Positions 1 through 13,104 of a DNA stretch of 64,000 bases are shown here, one piece after another. A program made the translations under genes and the position numbers. Source of the stretch: Rhizophagus irregularis. Lineage: Eukaryota; Glomeromycota; Glomeromycetes; Glomerales; Glomeraceae. How positions within the stretch are numbered: the first letter of the stretch is position 1; each line of letters starts with the position of its first letter. The stretch spans positions 3,596,001 to 3,660,000 of the forward strand of contig NC_089437.1 in NCBI RefSeq assembly GCF_026210795.1. Reading direction: 5' to 3'. The notes under the pieces were generated by a model. It did not search any database. It had not been told where the DNA came from and saw nothing but the letters and a program-made list of their open reading frames with translations.

Positions 1-2040
1 ATGTTGTGGAATAAGGGATAAGGGATTGAAAATTTTCGTTCAATTGTATATCATTATTTATATTTGGTAAAACTTTGATTTTAGGATTCGTTCATGGTAA
101 AGTTCATGGTAAAGTTCATGGTAAAAGTTTAATATAATCGTTATGACTATAATATATAGGGAGAATCATTTACAATTGTAACTATTCATTTTTATGTATA
201 TCAAAACTTCAGTCTTGTAAGTCAGGGCATGTTCATACAGAAATCCTGCAAATCGAATAACATTTTATAATGAAATTCTTTCTAAAAAAGTATTCTTTGA
301 TAAAATATATTTTTTACACATATTTATTTTTTTTCTTTATATAAAAAATTTTTTGGTTGCATTTCGCAGGAAAAAAAAGCATGGACCATCTCACAAATTA
401 TTTGTAACTATTCATTTTTTGACATTATTATATACTGGAAATTTCAATAGAAAATTCCGATTATTGTTTTTAAACTACCGAAAATCCATACTTTCGCAGC
501 TGTCTTATGCTTTCTTGCTTTTATTAATAATTTATTTATGCTTTGTGCATGACGAAAAAAAAAAAAATTTTTTTTCACTTTCTTTACTTTCTTTTTTTCT
601 TATTATTTATAAAACCCACGCAAATAACCTAGTTTTTATTATATCTTTATTCGTCAGATTAAAAATCTCTGATTGAAGTACGTAAGACGTTGTTTTATTT
701 ATTTACAATCCTCAAGTTCGGTTACGTTCGGTTAACTTTGGTAAATTAAATACTAAATTTTCTTTAATACTAAATTTTTTTTTTTATCGAATGATTTTTA
801 TAATCCGGAATTACATTTATAATATTAAATTCCGAAATTTATTTATTCATAATTTTCCCAACTTTTACCTTCCTGGTTAAAAATTGACTTGGTGTAAAAA
901 AAACCATCTCCTCATTTTAAAAATAAATCTTCCTAATTTGGAATTTGAAAAATTTTTTTAATAAAATATGATTTTTTATTTTTTAAGTCATTTAACTGAT
1001 TCGCTTTCTGCTTCAGAAAAAAAAAAATAAAGTTATTTTTTATTATTAAAGGAATGATTGTTCTTCCGGAAAGAGAATCTATTATGGTGACTTGTTTTTA
1101 TTAATTATTGTGATGATTTCAAAAAAAAAAAAAGTAGATTTTCACAAAAGTTGGCTAAATTTTTTGTAGTTATAGAAAATGTTGAATAAAACATGTTAAT
1201 TTTAATTTTTTATTTTTATTTTCAACGTGAACAAAGCCACGGTACAAATGTAGTGTTAATTTAAAACTTCTAACTAAATCATCACAAAAACAATTTCATT
1301 AAATACTAGTTTTTTATTATATAACATTATATTAACATTATATAACGATTTTATATATAACTTTAATAGAGTTATAGTTTAAAATCATAAAAAAAAGGGT
1401 AAAAATGTATAGATCTTTTTTATAAAGGGGGGATGGAACTGCGAAGGTGTATCATTATATCATTTTTAAAGGGGTAAAAAATATTGTAGATCCGAATAGT
1501 ATTCTCAAACATCTATGACGAAATGTATATATACTAAAAAAATATGTATATAATATGTATTACGATATCCGCATATAAAACACTAAATTTGGCGTAAATC
1601 CACATTAAATATAATTCAATCTAGGGATTAAAAGAAGGGACGGAGTCAAAAAATTATTAAACTTCTTTATTTGGAAATATAAAAGATTTTAACGAAAAGA
1701 GTTAAGAGTTTCGATTCATATATAATAAAATATTTATCCATATAATAACTGAAAATATATCAATGAGACCTCGTGAACCAAAACAAAAAGATATTTTCAT
1801 GTTTTTTCATATGAATGAGATTAAAAAAGTCGATTCTCTTCCGGAAATCGGAATTATATAATGGTTTAAAAGGATATGGTTAAAGTTATTTTTTACGTTT
1901 ATTTAACTATCATTTTATTATCATTTTTATTACTATTTACTTACTACTGTATTTTTATAGAGTTCATCTCAGAAGTATTTCTTTAAATTTAATAGATAAT
2001 AACTTTATTTAAAAAGATTAAATTTAATATTATGAATATT

Positions 2041-2199
2041 AATTGGGGTGAGTGTTGAGAAAAGGGACCAAATTGAAATTTTTTCAAAAAAAAAAGTTTA
2101 TAAAATAAATGTAGATCTAATCATCTGATCCAGAACATTTGTTATTTTAAAAAAAATTTTTTGTCAATTTGGTCCCTTTTCCCAGCACTCACCCCAATT
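2041..2199. mobile_element. MITE-like palindromic element (AATTGGGGTGAGTG ends)
   Basis: About 40 bp at the two ends are inverted repeats of each other: the left end reads AATTGGGGTGAGTG and continues into GGGACCAAATTGA, and the right end mirrors it as TCAATTTGGTCCC then CACTCACCCCAATT. The homologous spot in copy B (near 20520) reads straight through from GAATATT to TGTGTT without the element, so it inserted into copy A after the two copies separated, or was lost cleanly from B. There is no coding capacity. The target-site duplication is short and cannot be fixed by eye. Confidence 0.8.
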
Positions 2200-2782
2200 T
2201 TGTGTTCCGTTGGTGTTTTAGATGAAGTCGATAGTCGATTAGTGTTTGGGAAAGTAAAAAAAATTTTTTTTTTTTGATTGATGTACGAGAAAATAAACCA
2301 TCAAAGGTTGGTATTAGTATTGTTAATACGATAAAATATTTACGTAACAAAAGTCGGGAAAAATAAGATTGAATTCCGGAAGTAGGTTTCCGGAAAGATC
2401 CTATCAAGATCAATATCAAAAGAGAAAACAATGGACGTTGTAATACAAATGATACGATTAATTACATGACTATATTCATGTTCATTGACCGCGGGTTTTT
2501 AAATAAAACCTATTTAGACTACTATAGATATAAACGCGGAAATTTGTTAATTGTATTCATTGAATAATAATAATATAGCTAGATTAATTACAATGAAAAT
2601 AATAATGTTAAAAAACTCCGGATCTCCATACATTGAGGAGTCTCCATACATTTTAATTGTTTCAAACTATCGAGAAAAATAAAAAAAAAAATTTTTTTGT
2701 TTCACGAGCTTCAAATATTTTTGTCATTGACTCCAAAACATTTTCATCTCTTTTATTGAGAAAAAAAAATAGGTCAATTGTA

Positions 2783-3339
2783 CACTACCTGGACAAAAGT
2801 AGCGGACCCCTAATAACTTCAAATTTTACATAATATTATTGCCTGAAACTCTAATATGTGATCACACAAATTCCAGTAAGCATATATGTATTGAATTTTT
2901 CATTATTAGCTTACAAGTTACTATATGGGTTTATGAAAAAATTGTAAAAAAAGAAAATTTGAACTAAAATTGCAAAAAAAATTATATTATTTCGCATTTA
3001 CTTAAAATTGTACATAATAAAAATGGTTAAATTTTATTCATTTAAAAGCTATTGCTTTAAAGAATTAGCATATAAATTTTTATATCTTTATCTTTTCTAA
3101 AAAATTAGAAATCAAAAAAATACTAATATCAATTGTTTTTTAATTTAACCTTTTTTTTAAAAAAAAATATTTTTTCATTATTCAATTAATGACATTATAT
3201 GAAAGCCAGCAGTATAAAATTTAAATATATGCTTTTGAAGTGTCCATTTTATTACATATTAAAATTTTGAGTAATATTGTTATGTACGTTTTTGAGTAAT
3301 AAATAAAATTTGAGGTCCGCTACTTTTGTCCAAGCAGTG
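2783..3339. mobile_element. Non-autonomous Tc1/mariner-like element
   Basis: The 557 bp element is bounded by terminal inverted repeats of about 25 bp. The left end runs CACTACCTGGAC then AAAAGTAGCGGACC, and the right end is the near-exact reverse complement ending in GTCCAAGCAGTG. TA dinucleotides flank it at 2781-2782 and 3340-3341, the target-site duplication of Tc1/mariner transposons. The interior is AT-rich without a transposase. Copy B at about 21020-21050 reads CAATTGTATGTATATAC, the empty TA site. Confidence 0.85.
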
Positions 3340-5106
3340 TATGTATATATGCTATAAATTGGGCAGAAAAGAGGCTTTTTGCATTTTTCGCAATTAAAAG
3401 ATTATGTATTACGTATATTTTACAATTTTACATGACTTACATGAATAATTATCCACTATAAATAAAAATCAAGCTTTTTATTTTTTCCCAATCCGTGGTT
3501 TTTGTAACGTACATTTTAGTTTACGAAATGCATTTTAAAATCAGGACTAAAGTTGCTTGTCAAAATTAATTTCGTCATTTCGTCATGTCAAAATGACGAA
3601 ACTATTATTACCATTTCGGCAATGACCTTTTTATTTTCCCACTTTAGGCCGTTTTACTATAGCCTACAATCTAGAATATTTTAATTAAAATCTAATTTTA
3701 GTTATAAACCTTTTTTTATACCGTTTTTGTTATTTTTCTTTCTTTCTTTCTTTCTTTTCAATCATAAGATATTTTGTTGATTACCCCAATTCTTGCTAAT
3801 GTATTTCCCGAGTTTCTCAACTTTTCCTCAATCAAGTTGTTTTGCGTTTAAGTTTATTCTTTTAACTTGTAATAATTTCATTTTAAAGTAATAACCCCTG
3901 CATTTTTTTTCTTATATTTCTTAACAAACGCTGTTTACCAATCATGGAGTTTCATTGTCTCAAGAATTTATTACGTATTTCTTTACTGATTTTTTTTAAT
4001 ATGATCATATGCATTAATGCATCAAACTATTTTAAAGCTCTTCCATTAAATCTTTTATTAAATCTTTTTTTTCTAAAGCGAATCAAATAATAATAATGAC
4101 AATAATGATAATGATAAATACGGTAATTAAATTTTAATTATTATTAATAATTATTTTGTAAACATGAATTAATTAAATTCATCCTCACCATTTTTTAAGT
4201 AATAAATTTATTATTTATTTTTCGTTTTGTTTTCCATGTGAAGGATTTTTCTAACAGGAATTTTTTTTTTTTTACAATGAAAGTTTGATAGTGTGCAGAA
4301 TATCTTGACCAGGATGACATAATAAAAAAAAACGATAATAAAAATGATAAAAATGATAAATGTAATAAATGTAATCAATGTAATCAATAATGTAATAAAT
4401 GTAAATTTAGTAAATGTGGTAAATGTGGTGTATATTATATTTTTACATTGTTAACATTACCTAGAATTCGGAAACTTTAGTAATAATTTTAATAATATGT
4501 TTCATTACATTTCATTGTGGTTCATTATGGTTCATTTTTCTTTGAAAAAGAGATGCACGCCAAAAAATTTGAGATATGTGGAGAAATGTAATCTTGATCT
4601 TTTTAGGCAAATAAATAGATATATAAAAAGTATAAAAGTATAGTAGATTTCATTTTTTTTTTTACTAAAAAATAGTACTCTTTTGTTATAAATATATTGT
4701 AAATATAATTTATATTAATAATTTATTTGTCTAATATTTATTAAAAAAGAGAGATTGAGAAAGAATAAAAAAAGGTATCTTCTGCTTTTTTCTTTTGCTT
4801 ACAAATTTTTTTACCAAAAAAAAAGCAGGGTAACTAAAGGTATTACACCGGTTAAACTAATGTTCCACTTTTTTTTTGTAATATTACTATATGTTTTATA
4901 AGAAAAGCGACTTATATCCAAAATCGTAAAGAGATTGAAACTGATTTTTTTTTTTTCACTTTATTTTAATTACCTAAAATTGTGAAACTTATTTTTTAAG
5001 AAAATTCTTTTGCAGATCAAACCATTCAAATTATGCAGGTGATGTTTCATACTGCAAAAAAGATCGATTACATAATACAATTGTACTTGATCATGTAATA
5101 TTATTA

Positions 5107-5325
5107 CAGCAAATTTCAAAATATACGGGACACTTGAGAAATTTGATTGTCGGGTTGTCGGGTAGCCGGGTTACTCGGCAGTAGGTTATTATATAATCTG
5201 ATATACTACACTCGTCACGTGTTATTTATACTTTTCTAATAAACAACCTACTGCCGAGTAACCCGGCTACCCGACAACCCGACAATCAAATTTCTTAAGT
5301 GTCCCGTATATTTTGAAATTTGCTG
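5107..5325. mobile_element. MITE, CAGC...GGGACACTT family, member 1
   Basis: Long palindromic element with arms of about 80 bp, left end CAGCAAATTTCAAAATATAC then GGGACACTTGAG, right end the reverse complement with very few mismatches. The loop is about 55 bp of AT-rich DNA. It is flanked by TA on both sides (5105-5106, 5326-5327). It is absent from the corresponding part of copy B near 23150-23200. Arms are GC-richer than the surroundings (repeated GTCGGG and CCGGG). No protein is encoded. Confidence 0.85.
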
Positions 5326-5402
5326 TAATGTACTTTTCATAGAACTAAAAAATTGTCAAAAATAAATGCGTTGTCCGTGACATCTAATATGCAACATGAT
5401 TA

Positions 5403-5583
5403 CAGCTGATTTCATAATGTACGGGACACTTGCCAAAATTTTTGCCAAGAGTTGTCAGGTTGTCGGGTTTGTCGGTTTAGATAATCATGTGTTCGTTATT
5501 TTTTCAATTTGCCGAACAGGCGACAACCGGCAACTCTCGGCGTAAAAATTTGCCAAGTGTCCCGTACATTATGAAATCAGCTG
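5403..5583. mobile_element. MITE, CAGC...GGGACACTT family, member 2
   Basis: The 181 bp element has inverted ends CAGCTGATTTCATAATGTAC followed by GGGACACTTG and their mirror at the right, flanked by TA at 5401-5402 and 5584-5585. It lies only 77 bp from member 1 and shares the CAGC start and GGGACACTT core, so both were probably mobilised by the same Tc1/mariner-type transposase. Also missing from copy B. A third, more diverged member is at 57290-57487. Confidence 0.85.
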
Positions 5584-6899
5584 TAATCATGTCGGTATCA
5601 CATGCTTCAAGTTTTAGCCCATTTTTTACCCAAAAATATAAATATATAAATAGTTTACTGCGCTTAGACCGTTTAGACGAAAATTTGGCGATGCGGTGAT
5701 GTCACGATGTCTGCTTTTTTTTAAAAAAAAAAAATTTTAGGTTTAAAAATCTTAAAAATTAAAGTGTTTAGGTAACCGATATTTAATCCAGTTGTCAAGT
5801 AGCAAGCGGAAAAACTTACTGGAAATATTTAATTCTCTTTTTTTTTTTCATAAAAAATTGTATTATTGTTTACAAAGTATTGAGATAATGAAAAAAGAAT
5901 GTTCTCATTCTGCTTCAGTAAAGGAATTATTGTTCTTCCAGAAAAAGAAACTATTTTATTAACTCAGTATTGTGGTGTTTTCAAACATTTTTTACTATAG
6001 TATAAACTATAATTATAGTAGTTAATTTTGTGATGATTTAGTTAGAACTTAAAAGTTCATGTTTTATTCGGAATATTTAGGATTTGAATTTACAAGAAAT
6101 GAACTCGGGTTGTACAAGAATGAGTAATACTCTTTTCATTAGACATGGTACCCCTGTAAGATCAACATATTGAAGACTTGGCATCGCTAGAACATAAAAA
6201 AATTGTGACATCTATCTATCAATCTAATGTATGCAAATGCAATAATGTACCCCCACAAAAAAAAATGATAATTTTTTGAATGATGTTGGTATCACATGCT
6301 TTGGCCCAAAAAAAATATTTTTTTTCGGAGACGGAAATTTTTTTTTTTTTACTGCGGCGATGCGATGAAGTCATGCAAAAAAAAAATTTTTAGGTTTAAA
6401 AAATCTTAAAAATTAAGGTGTTTAGGTAAACGGTATTTAAGTTGTCAAGTAGCAAGCGGAAGACTTACTGGAAATATTTAAAGATGGGGTATGAGTAAAA
6501 ACTGGCTAAAATTAAGATAAAAATATGGAGGCTTAAATAAATTTCTCCGAACTTGGAGAATTAGGTTGAACAATATTTACTTTGTGGACGGCTCTTCCAA
6601 TCTTTATGCTTTATTGAAATTGCGAAAAGGCATAACTGGGCTTTTATTGGCTCTTTTTTTTTAAATTGAATAGGCTAGATAATTGTGGCCTTTCTACCTA
6701 AGAAACCTAAGAACGAGCGAGAGAGAGAGGGATCTGGCGACTTTGGCAATATTTGGATTTTTCATGAACAAATACAAATATGCCTAGCCTTATACTTCCC
6801 CATAAAAAATTTCCCGGGAAAAACTCCGATAAATGATCATTAAAGAATATCCGTAATCACAAATGACAATCAACATCTAATAATACTGAAAACGGAAAG

Positions 6900-8611
6900 G
6901 AATCGAGATTCGAGACAATCCTCCGTCTGATGATTTAAGTTCTATCTTCGATGAAGTGGTTATAATAACAAAAACTTCTTGATGAAGCAATCTACAAATA
7001 TATTAGTGGTCGTCAAACATTGACAATGATGGATGATTGGATCGTTAAAAGAAATAATTTACAAGAAGAGAAGAATGAATTACTTGAAGAACGTGAAAAA
7101 ATAATTACTAGTGAAATTAGAAATGAGTTAGGAGGAGATGCTCAAGCATTAGATGATAAGATTAAGATAATCACCTCCAAAATTACTTATATTACTGCCA
7201 AGATTCATTCTTTACATTGCAGCCGAATAAGAAAAATCTGCTGAAAATATGTAGCAAAGAATCTGAAGATAAATCACGAAAGAATAGTATCAAGTCAAGT
7301 AAAATTGAAAAGAAACTTACTTTCATATTGCCACACCTGAAGCATCATATGACGTTGCTGTTCGCATTCTACGAAATTTGGATGAATTTGAAAGTTATAC
7401 AATATTAAAATCCTTCTTAAGGATATTGTAGATCTGAAAACTGGAGATTTGGTCTCGACAAATGACCTTAGAACCAAGATAAGACAATTATTGATTTAAG
7501 AAAAACTTTATTGGCCATGCGAAGAGCTGCAGTTCTTACAACAAGTGAATATGAAAAGAAAAACAGAGAACTTGAGGAAGCTTTACGTTTCGGTGAAAGA
7601 TCATCAAGTCCATCAACTCCGGAAAAGAGAGAATTACAGATGGATGATATTGAAAATAGTACTTCCAATGGCATTTCCTTATTTGATCATAAATTAGATC
7701 AAGCTTATGCAGAAGTCGAAGCTGCAGTATCAGCAGGAACTCTTGGAACTCCTGGTCAAATAGGATCATTATCAAGACGTAATTCATACTTCTTTGACGA
7801 CGATGCAGCTTACTTCTCTTCTTCACCATTATCTGCAAGTCCATTGAATGCTGGTAATAATAGAGCAAGTTTTTCTTCAAGACCACCAATACCACCGGTT
7901 GGTTAAATCTTCAACCGTGTGAAAAAGTACTCGAACAAACTAATGAACGCTGGACGTTCCAACAAATCCAAGAAGAAAATATTCCGGTAATAGTGAATCT
8001 AGTGGTGATAACAATAATAATGTAAAGAGAAAGAGTTCGAATGGTCGAAGATTAAAAAGACCATCTAATGGTCCATCTACACCATCTACACCATCTACAC
8101 CAAAAGATAGTCGACAAAGTAGTTCAACAAGCATGGGTTTTCACTTAGAATCAGGTGGGGATGGTCCACGTGATAGCGGATATTTTAGCAGTGGTGATAA
8201 GCGAAGGTCACAAAGCAGTATGGCACGACGAGCCAAAGATATAACAGCAGCATATTATATGCGACAAAGTTCATATGGACGCAATTCACCCAATAGTGAT
8301 GATGCAGCAAGCGAATACGACCAGTGAACGTGAAAAACGTGAATTAATGTCACATCATACACATACAAGATCGAAACACCGACAGGATAATGTTTTTGAT
8401 CGTTTATCAGAGAGTCAAAGTGTCTGTCTGTCAAACACATTCGAGTACAGCAAAGAAATATAATGGTGAGAGACGTGGTAGTGTCGCTAGTATTATCAGT
8501 GTCTCAAGTGTCACCAGAGGATATCCTGGTGGTGTGGAAGACACATTAGCAGCATTAGAAGGAAGGCGAGAAGAATATGCGAAATCGCCTGAACTAAAAG
8601 TACAAGCATAA
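6900..8611 (+). pseudogene. Decayed 3' end of a kinesin-like (KIF4/21/27-type) gene
   Basis: Several overlapping reading frames continue one another as a coiled-coil protein tail. 6972-7220 encodes a basic/acidic heptad-like stretch including TMMDDWIVKRNN and LLEEREK. 7340-7500 encodes AVRILRNLDEFESYT. 7511-7906 encodes LLAMRRAAVLTTSEYEKK and a Ser-rich segment. 8133-8611 encodes VFDRLSES and GSVASIISVSSVT before a final stop. The order of coiled coil, a KIF7/27-like segment and a Ser-rich tail with VFDRL suggests the C-terminal part of a kinesin; I infer this from remembered kinesin-4 tails and am only moderately sure. The frame changes at least five times, near 7220, 7420, 7480, 7905 and 8330; two of these fall at short A-runs. 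No motor domain precedes it, because the duplicated segment begins directly upstream. It could be a broken gene or a poorly assembled one. Confidence 0.45.
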
Positions 8612-11600
8612 TTTATTATTAATCTTAGAATTTCTATATTAGTTAATAATAGTAGAAATTACATTAATTTTTCTTTGTTCATATTGTAAAAAATTTATTT
8701 GTAGATACTAGATATAAGTGTACTTTTTATTTTCTTTTTTATTATTTTATTTTCTTATTTTATTATTTAATTTCTTCTTTTTCTTCTTACTTTATTCTTC
8801 AACCATAGATAGTAAAAAAAAATTTTTCCTATTACACCAAAGAATTCAGGCTAACTAAAGGTGATATTTACACGTGAAGAAAATTCCAGAAAAGTATATT
8901 ATAATTAGAATTGCTAACAGTTTTGTTTTCCCTATAAATTCATTGTTCGTACGACATATGCAATATGCCCACCAAATAAATAATAGCGCCGATTTTTGGA
9001 TAATAGATAAAAATATCTTTCGGAATAATGAAACCAAATTCGTATAAACTTTGTCATACGATGAAAACTTGGCGAAAGGATTAAAAAATCAGGGGATGAA
9101 AAAAATTTAAAAAAAATTATGTAATCTTCATATTAAAAATGGGGCGTCTACATTTTATTTTTATTTATCATGCGTTAAAAAAAAAAAAATATTTTTTCGT
9201 GTAAATGAACGGGAAGTACCACATTTTTATTTACAAATGCCTAAATTATCTAACAGAAAGAAAATATTTTCCTTTCATATGACTTTATAGTTTTTGTTTA
9301 CAATAATAAAGATTCGGGAATGAATTTTATCATTCTATCTTAACCATCTGCCATGAAGAAGCCCACGCCTTATATAGTAGTTTTTTTTTCCGTTGTTTAT
9401 GTTTATTATGATTAGGTAAAGATAATGTAGGTTATCATTGATCACTAGGATCACAAGATTTTGATCAAATCGTTATATTCGAATCGCTATTCGGAATTCT
9501 AATTTCCTAATATTCCCTAAACGAGATATTTCTTAAAGTTAGCTCACATATGAATTAATTTACCAATAACATTTCCGACGAATCAAAAATTTTTTCTATC
9601 AAAGCTTGGTTCCTTTTATCAATATAAATATGCAAAAATAATGTTTATCTGTGAACAAACAGTGAACCATTCATTTTCCACATCTTTTTTATTTGAATTT
9701 TAAATCAATCGATAAATGAAATCTTTTTGTTTTTTTTCATTCCTAAATGGTGTATTATTGTGATACATAATGTTAATGTTCATTTTCTTGTGTTCATGCT
9801 AGATCCTTACGATATCATTAGCCATTAGGTTTTTTTTTTAGTTTAGATACGTGTTATTTTAAATAATCACCATTATTTATGTTATTTATTGACTTTCCGT
9901 CGGTTCCCGGGTTCCGTTGCTCCGTTATATAGTTTCACTAAATATATATTTATTATTAATAATTCTTTATATAGTCAAATTCATTCTTAAACTAAAAATA
10001 TTTTTTTTTTAGTTTTTAGATGAAAAAATATATTTTTCATTTTTCTCATAAATATATTACGTTTCATTTTTTTTTATTTTAGTTTATTCCTTTAGAGTTT
10101 TGCTAACTTGCCCCCCTGGGTTAAATAACCTGATTTAATCACCCAATTTATGTTATTATTCATTTCACTTTACATAGATTTTATTTATTTAGATATTAGA
10201 GTATAATGACCAATTTTTCTTATATTTTTGACAATGTCTCATTTTTTATTGTAATCATAATTTACATTTTTTTTTGAAAATTTGGGCAAAATTATATAAT
10301 TATATAAAATTTACTAGTAGGCTAAATCACCCAGCTTAAATCACCCTGGGTTAAATTAGTCTTATACATTCCTTTAACCACCACATTTAGATTATAATGG
10401 GAATGGCATACTCTAAAAGTATAGTCATTCTTGCTTAACAGTCAATCCATTATCACGTTTATATGACAAAAATGGATTTGATGCAAATAGGTCAGTCAAC
10501 TATTAGTAATTAATTGGGATACGTAATTAATATATAATTAATAATTTAGCCTACAAACGTTATCTTATAATCTCTGTTATATATGTGCGTTGTTCGCGTG
10601 CAGTATCTTTGGTAAGATTTTAAATTGCATTTTTATCATTTGTATTCAACAAATAATAATAATAGTATTATATTTAAATAGATGCCTCCAGTATATTATG
10701 TATTTATGCCCATTTATTGCTAATAGAGTTAAACTCCACTCATACAAAGAATCGAATTCACGATCACCTCCAAAGTGGTAAAAGAGGATCTAAAAAAAGT
10801 GAATTATAAAATAAATAAAATAAAGATATCTCAAATGTACATTATATTCTCAATTATCTCATTTTCTAAAAAATAAACTTCATTTTTAGGTTATGTACTT
10901 TGCGTAGAGACTTCGTTTATATAAACAGGAACGAAAGGAAAAAATATAATTATACATATTTTAAATAGTTTTCTTTTTAAATTATTTTTTATATTTTAGT
11001 ATTTGGAAATATTTTACTTTTCATAACTTAAAAATTATTTTCTTTCTTGAATTTTATTTATTATTTCATCTTTTGAACTCGGGAAATGTATTTTAACCTG
11101 AGTGACAATGATTAAATAAATCATGCACGTAAAGGTGAGTGGTCCCTACACCGGATTATCCTACTATCCAACTGTATCCGGATAATTTTTAAACGAATGA
11201 TATTCAGATCTGCTAATTTACAAATGAATAAATCCTAGGCTTGGCGCAGATATTATACAATTACATTAATGCATTTATTTATATGATTTAAAACGTGTAA
11301 TTTAATTTATAAAAATTTTTTTATTGTATTGAACTTATTAAAATTCATTTGTTTTACATTTTTAACATGTGAATATTGATATTTGATGATAATTAAAATA
11401 TAATAATGTCAATAAAAATGCAGTACTTTGAAAAAAAAAAATTCACTTTTTGATTTTATTTGACTTTTAAAGATAGCAAAAATAATAAAAAATTATAAAA
11501 TAAATTTTTTTAATTAAAACAAGAGACATCATTCATGGAATTCATGGAGAAGCTGTGAATTTACATTTATGGTTTAATCATCTGCTAAAGAGGAGATGTG

Positions 11601-12138
11601 GTGTCAAATAATGCTTTATAGTTTGAATTGAGAATGTATGGTTATAAATTATTTCTATTTTTTAATCATTTTGTGTAACATTCGAAATTTTAGGAAAAGA
11701 TCCATTTTCAGTTAAAAATAGAGATTTTATTTAATGTCATTCGATGTGAATGAAAAGTTGTCAAATTAATTTTTTTTAAAAAAAAATTGTGAAATACATA
11801 ATTGATTACATAACAACACCCAAAGAGAATTTACCATATATGTTAATATTCCGATTTTTGTGATTTTGTGAATGATGACAAAACGAAAAAAAAAGAATAA
11901 AACGAATTTTGGGAAAGGAATTTCTGATGTAACGAATCAACGTTAAACGAATTAAGTAATATTTAAATCTATCCACAATTTACTACCGATTTTAGTATTC
12001 TATTTATGCCAAAAGTTACGATAAACGATGTGTATTCCCTTTTTATATTTTTTCGTATAAATAAGATTCCGAAAAATTTAATGGTCGACTGCTGTAATAA
12101 ATAACTCTTTCATGACATGATAAAATGTTAAATTGCAA
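8612..12138. other. AT-rich intergenic stretch
   Basis: I see no gene here. It is A/T-rich with many poly-A/T runs. A 12-bp direct repeat CCTGGGTTAAAT occurs near 10117 and 10350. Open frames at 8855-9037 and 10590-10781 are short, lack ATG-anchored coding character, and show no recognisable product. Confidence 0.6.
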
Positions 12139-12669
12139 TTATTCTAAACTTGAGAATCTAATTTCTTCAGCAACGTCAAATTGATTAGATAAATCGAATG
12201 GATCAGGGTCGTCACAAATTGTCATAGTCCAATTTCCTAAATATTCGTAAAGTTGAGATACTGTTGATCTATTAGATGGGTCAACATCTAAACATTGTAA
12301 CATTAATCTAGCGAAAACAAGTGGAGTTCCATTGACTATATTCGGTCTGAGTCCTGAACAAATTTCTTGTATAAGTCGTAAATCATGAGGTCTATGTGAT
12401 AAGGGCGTACACCAGCTGACAACATCCGCTGATCCGCATGATCATGCCGAAGTTGTATATGTCAGACTCTTTGGATAACGTATATCCATTAAGATTTCGG
12501 GAGCAACGAAAGGTATTACGCCGTAAATTTGTTTAAAAGGTATTTGTTTATCAACATGCCCATGTACTAGTCCTGTGTCCGCAATTTTAGCATTTATTGA
12601 ATCCATTTCGTTCTCAACCAATATGTTCCCTCCGTGTATGTATACTTCCGTGAATGAGATCACATTCAT
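12139..12669 (-). pseudogene. Decayed TKL protein kinase C-lobe
   Basis: Read on the minus strand, 12669-12442 gives the catalytic-loop remnant HGGNILVEN, a degenerate DFG region (KIADTGL) and the activation segment IYGVIPFVAPEIL typical of the Rhizophagus kinases nearby. After one frame change near 12440, 12430-12139 continues with the C-lobe: PHDLRLIQEICSGLRPN, a CLDVDPSNR segment (CW-DPNKRP in intact relatives) and a short tail ending in a stop at 12139-12141. The HRD part is lost and no N-lobe is found upstream. It is therefore a fragment and not a functional kinase. Confidence 0.8.
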
Positions 12670-13104
12670 GAATACTATTTTATTTTATTTTATTTTATTT
12701 CAAAAGAGTAGTAATTAAAGTCCATTACAAATACAAGTGCTTAAGAAAACAGTTTATATGTAATAGTTATTTCACGTGTCGCATAAATATCACGGCTGCG
12801 CCGTGAAAATCGATATTTATGTGACCCGTGAAATAACTCTTATCTACAGTATATATCATCAAAAAAATCACTGGCGACCAATTAGTAAACATGAAAATAA
12901 ATAGATGATACCTGGACGATATTTAAATCTTTCTAATTTTTGTAATTACCATCTTAATATTATATTCAACAATTTGATGGTTCTGATAATCTAATTTTAA
13001 ATTTGTTAATTCGTGATCGTGAGTCAACTGCAAAAAATTCATAATTTCGGTGTAGCTCATAGTAATTTTTTTCTGATACCCGATTTTCATTCCTTAAATT
13101 AGTG
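12670..13104. other. Non-coding stretch with a TTTTA microsatellite and a palindrome
   Basis: A TATTT microsatellite lies at about 12676-12700. The palindromic element described separately sits at 12766-12837. Nothing else is recognised. Confidence 0.6.
12766..12837. mobile_element. Short palindromic MITE-like element (GTTATTTCACG ends), copy 1
   Basis: The 72 bp run starts GTTATTTCACGTGTCGCATA and ends with the imperfect reverse complement TATGTGACCCGTGAAATAAC; the centre carries the CACGGCTGCGCCGTG palindrome. A second, rearranged copy with the same arms and centre lies at about 24637-24690. Both are bordered by TAATAG or TTA-type flanks. The recurrence at two loci supports a dispersed element and not a chance hairpin. 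Confidence 0.65.

Larger units (their letters stand above)
1..6880. repeat. Segmental duplication, copy A (left end cut by window)
   Basis: This AT-rich, essentially non-coding stretch is repeated, with many small indels and substitutions, at about 17293-23885. Matching anchors occur in the same order: a nearly identical 50-60 bp stretch around 341-400 and 18051-18110, the fold around 2340-2420 and 20650-20710, the block at 3640-3780 and 21325-21465, and the end at about 6660-6845 and 23700-23885, after which the flanks differ. Copy A also repeats itself: about 5590-5830 resembles 6280-6480. I see no coding region in it; the short open frames are A/T-run artefacts. It may be an old duplication or two copies of a long unclassified repeat. 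Confidence 0.8.
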
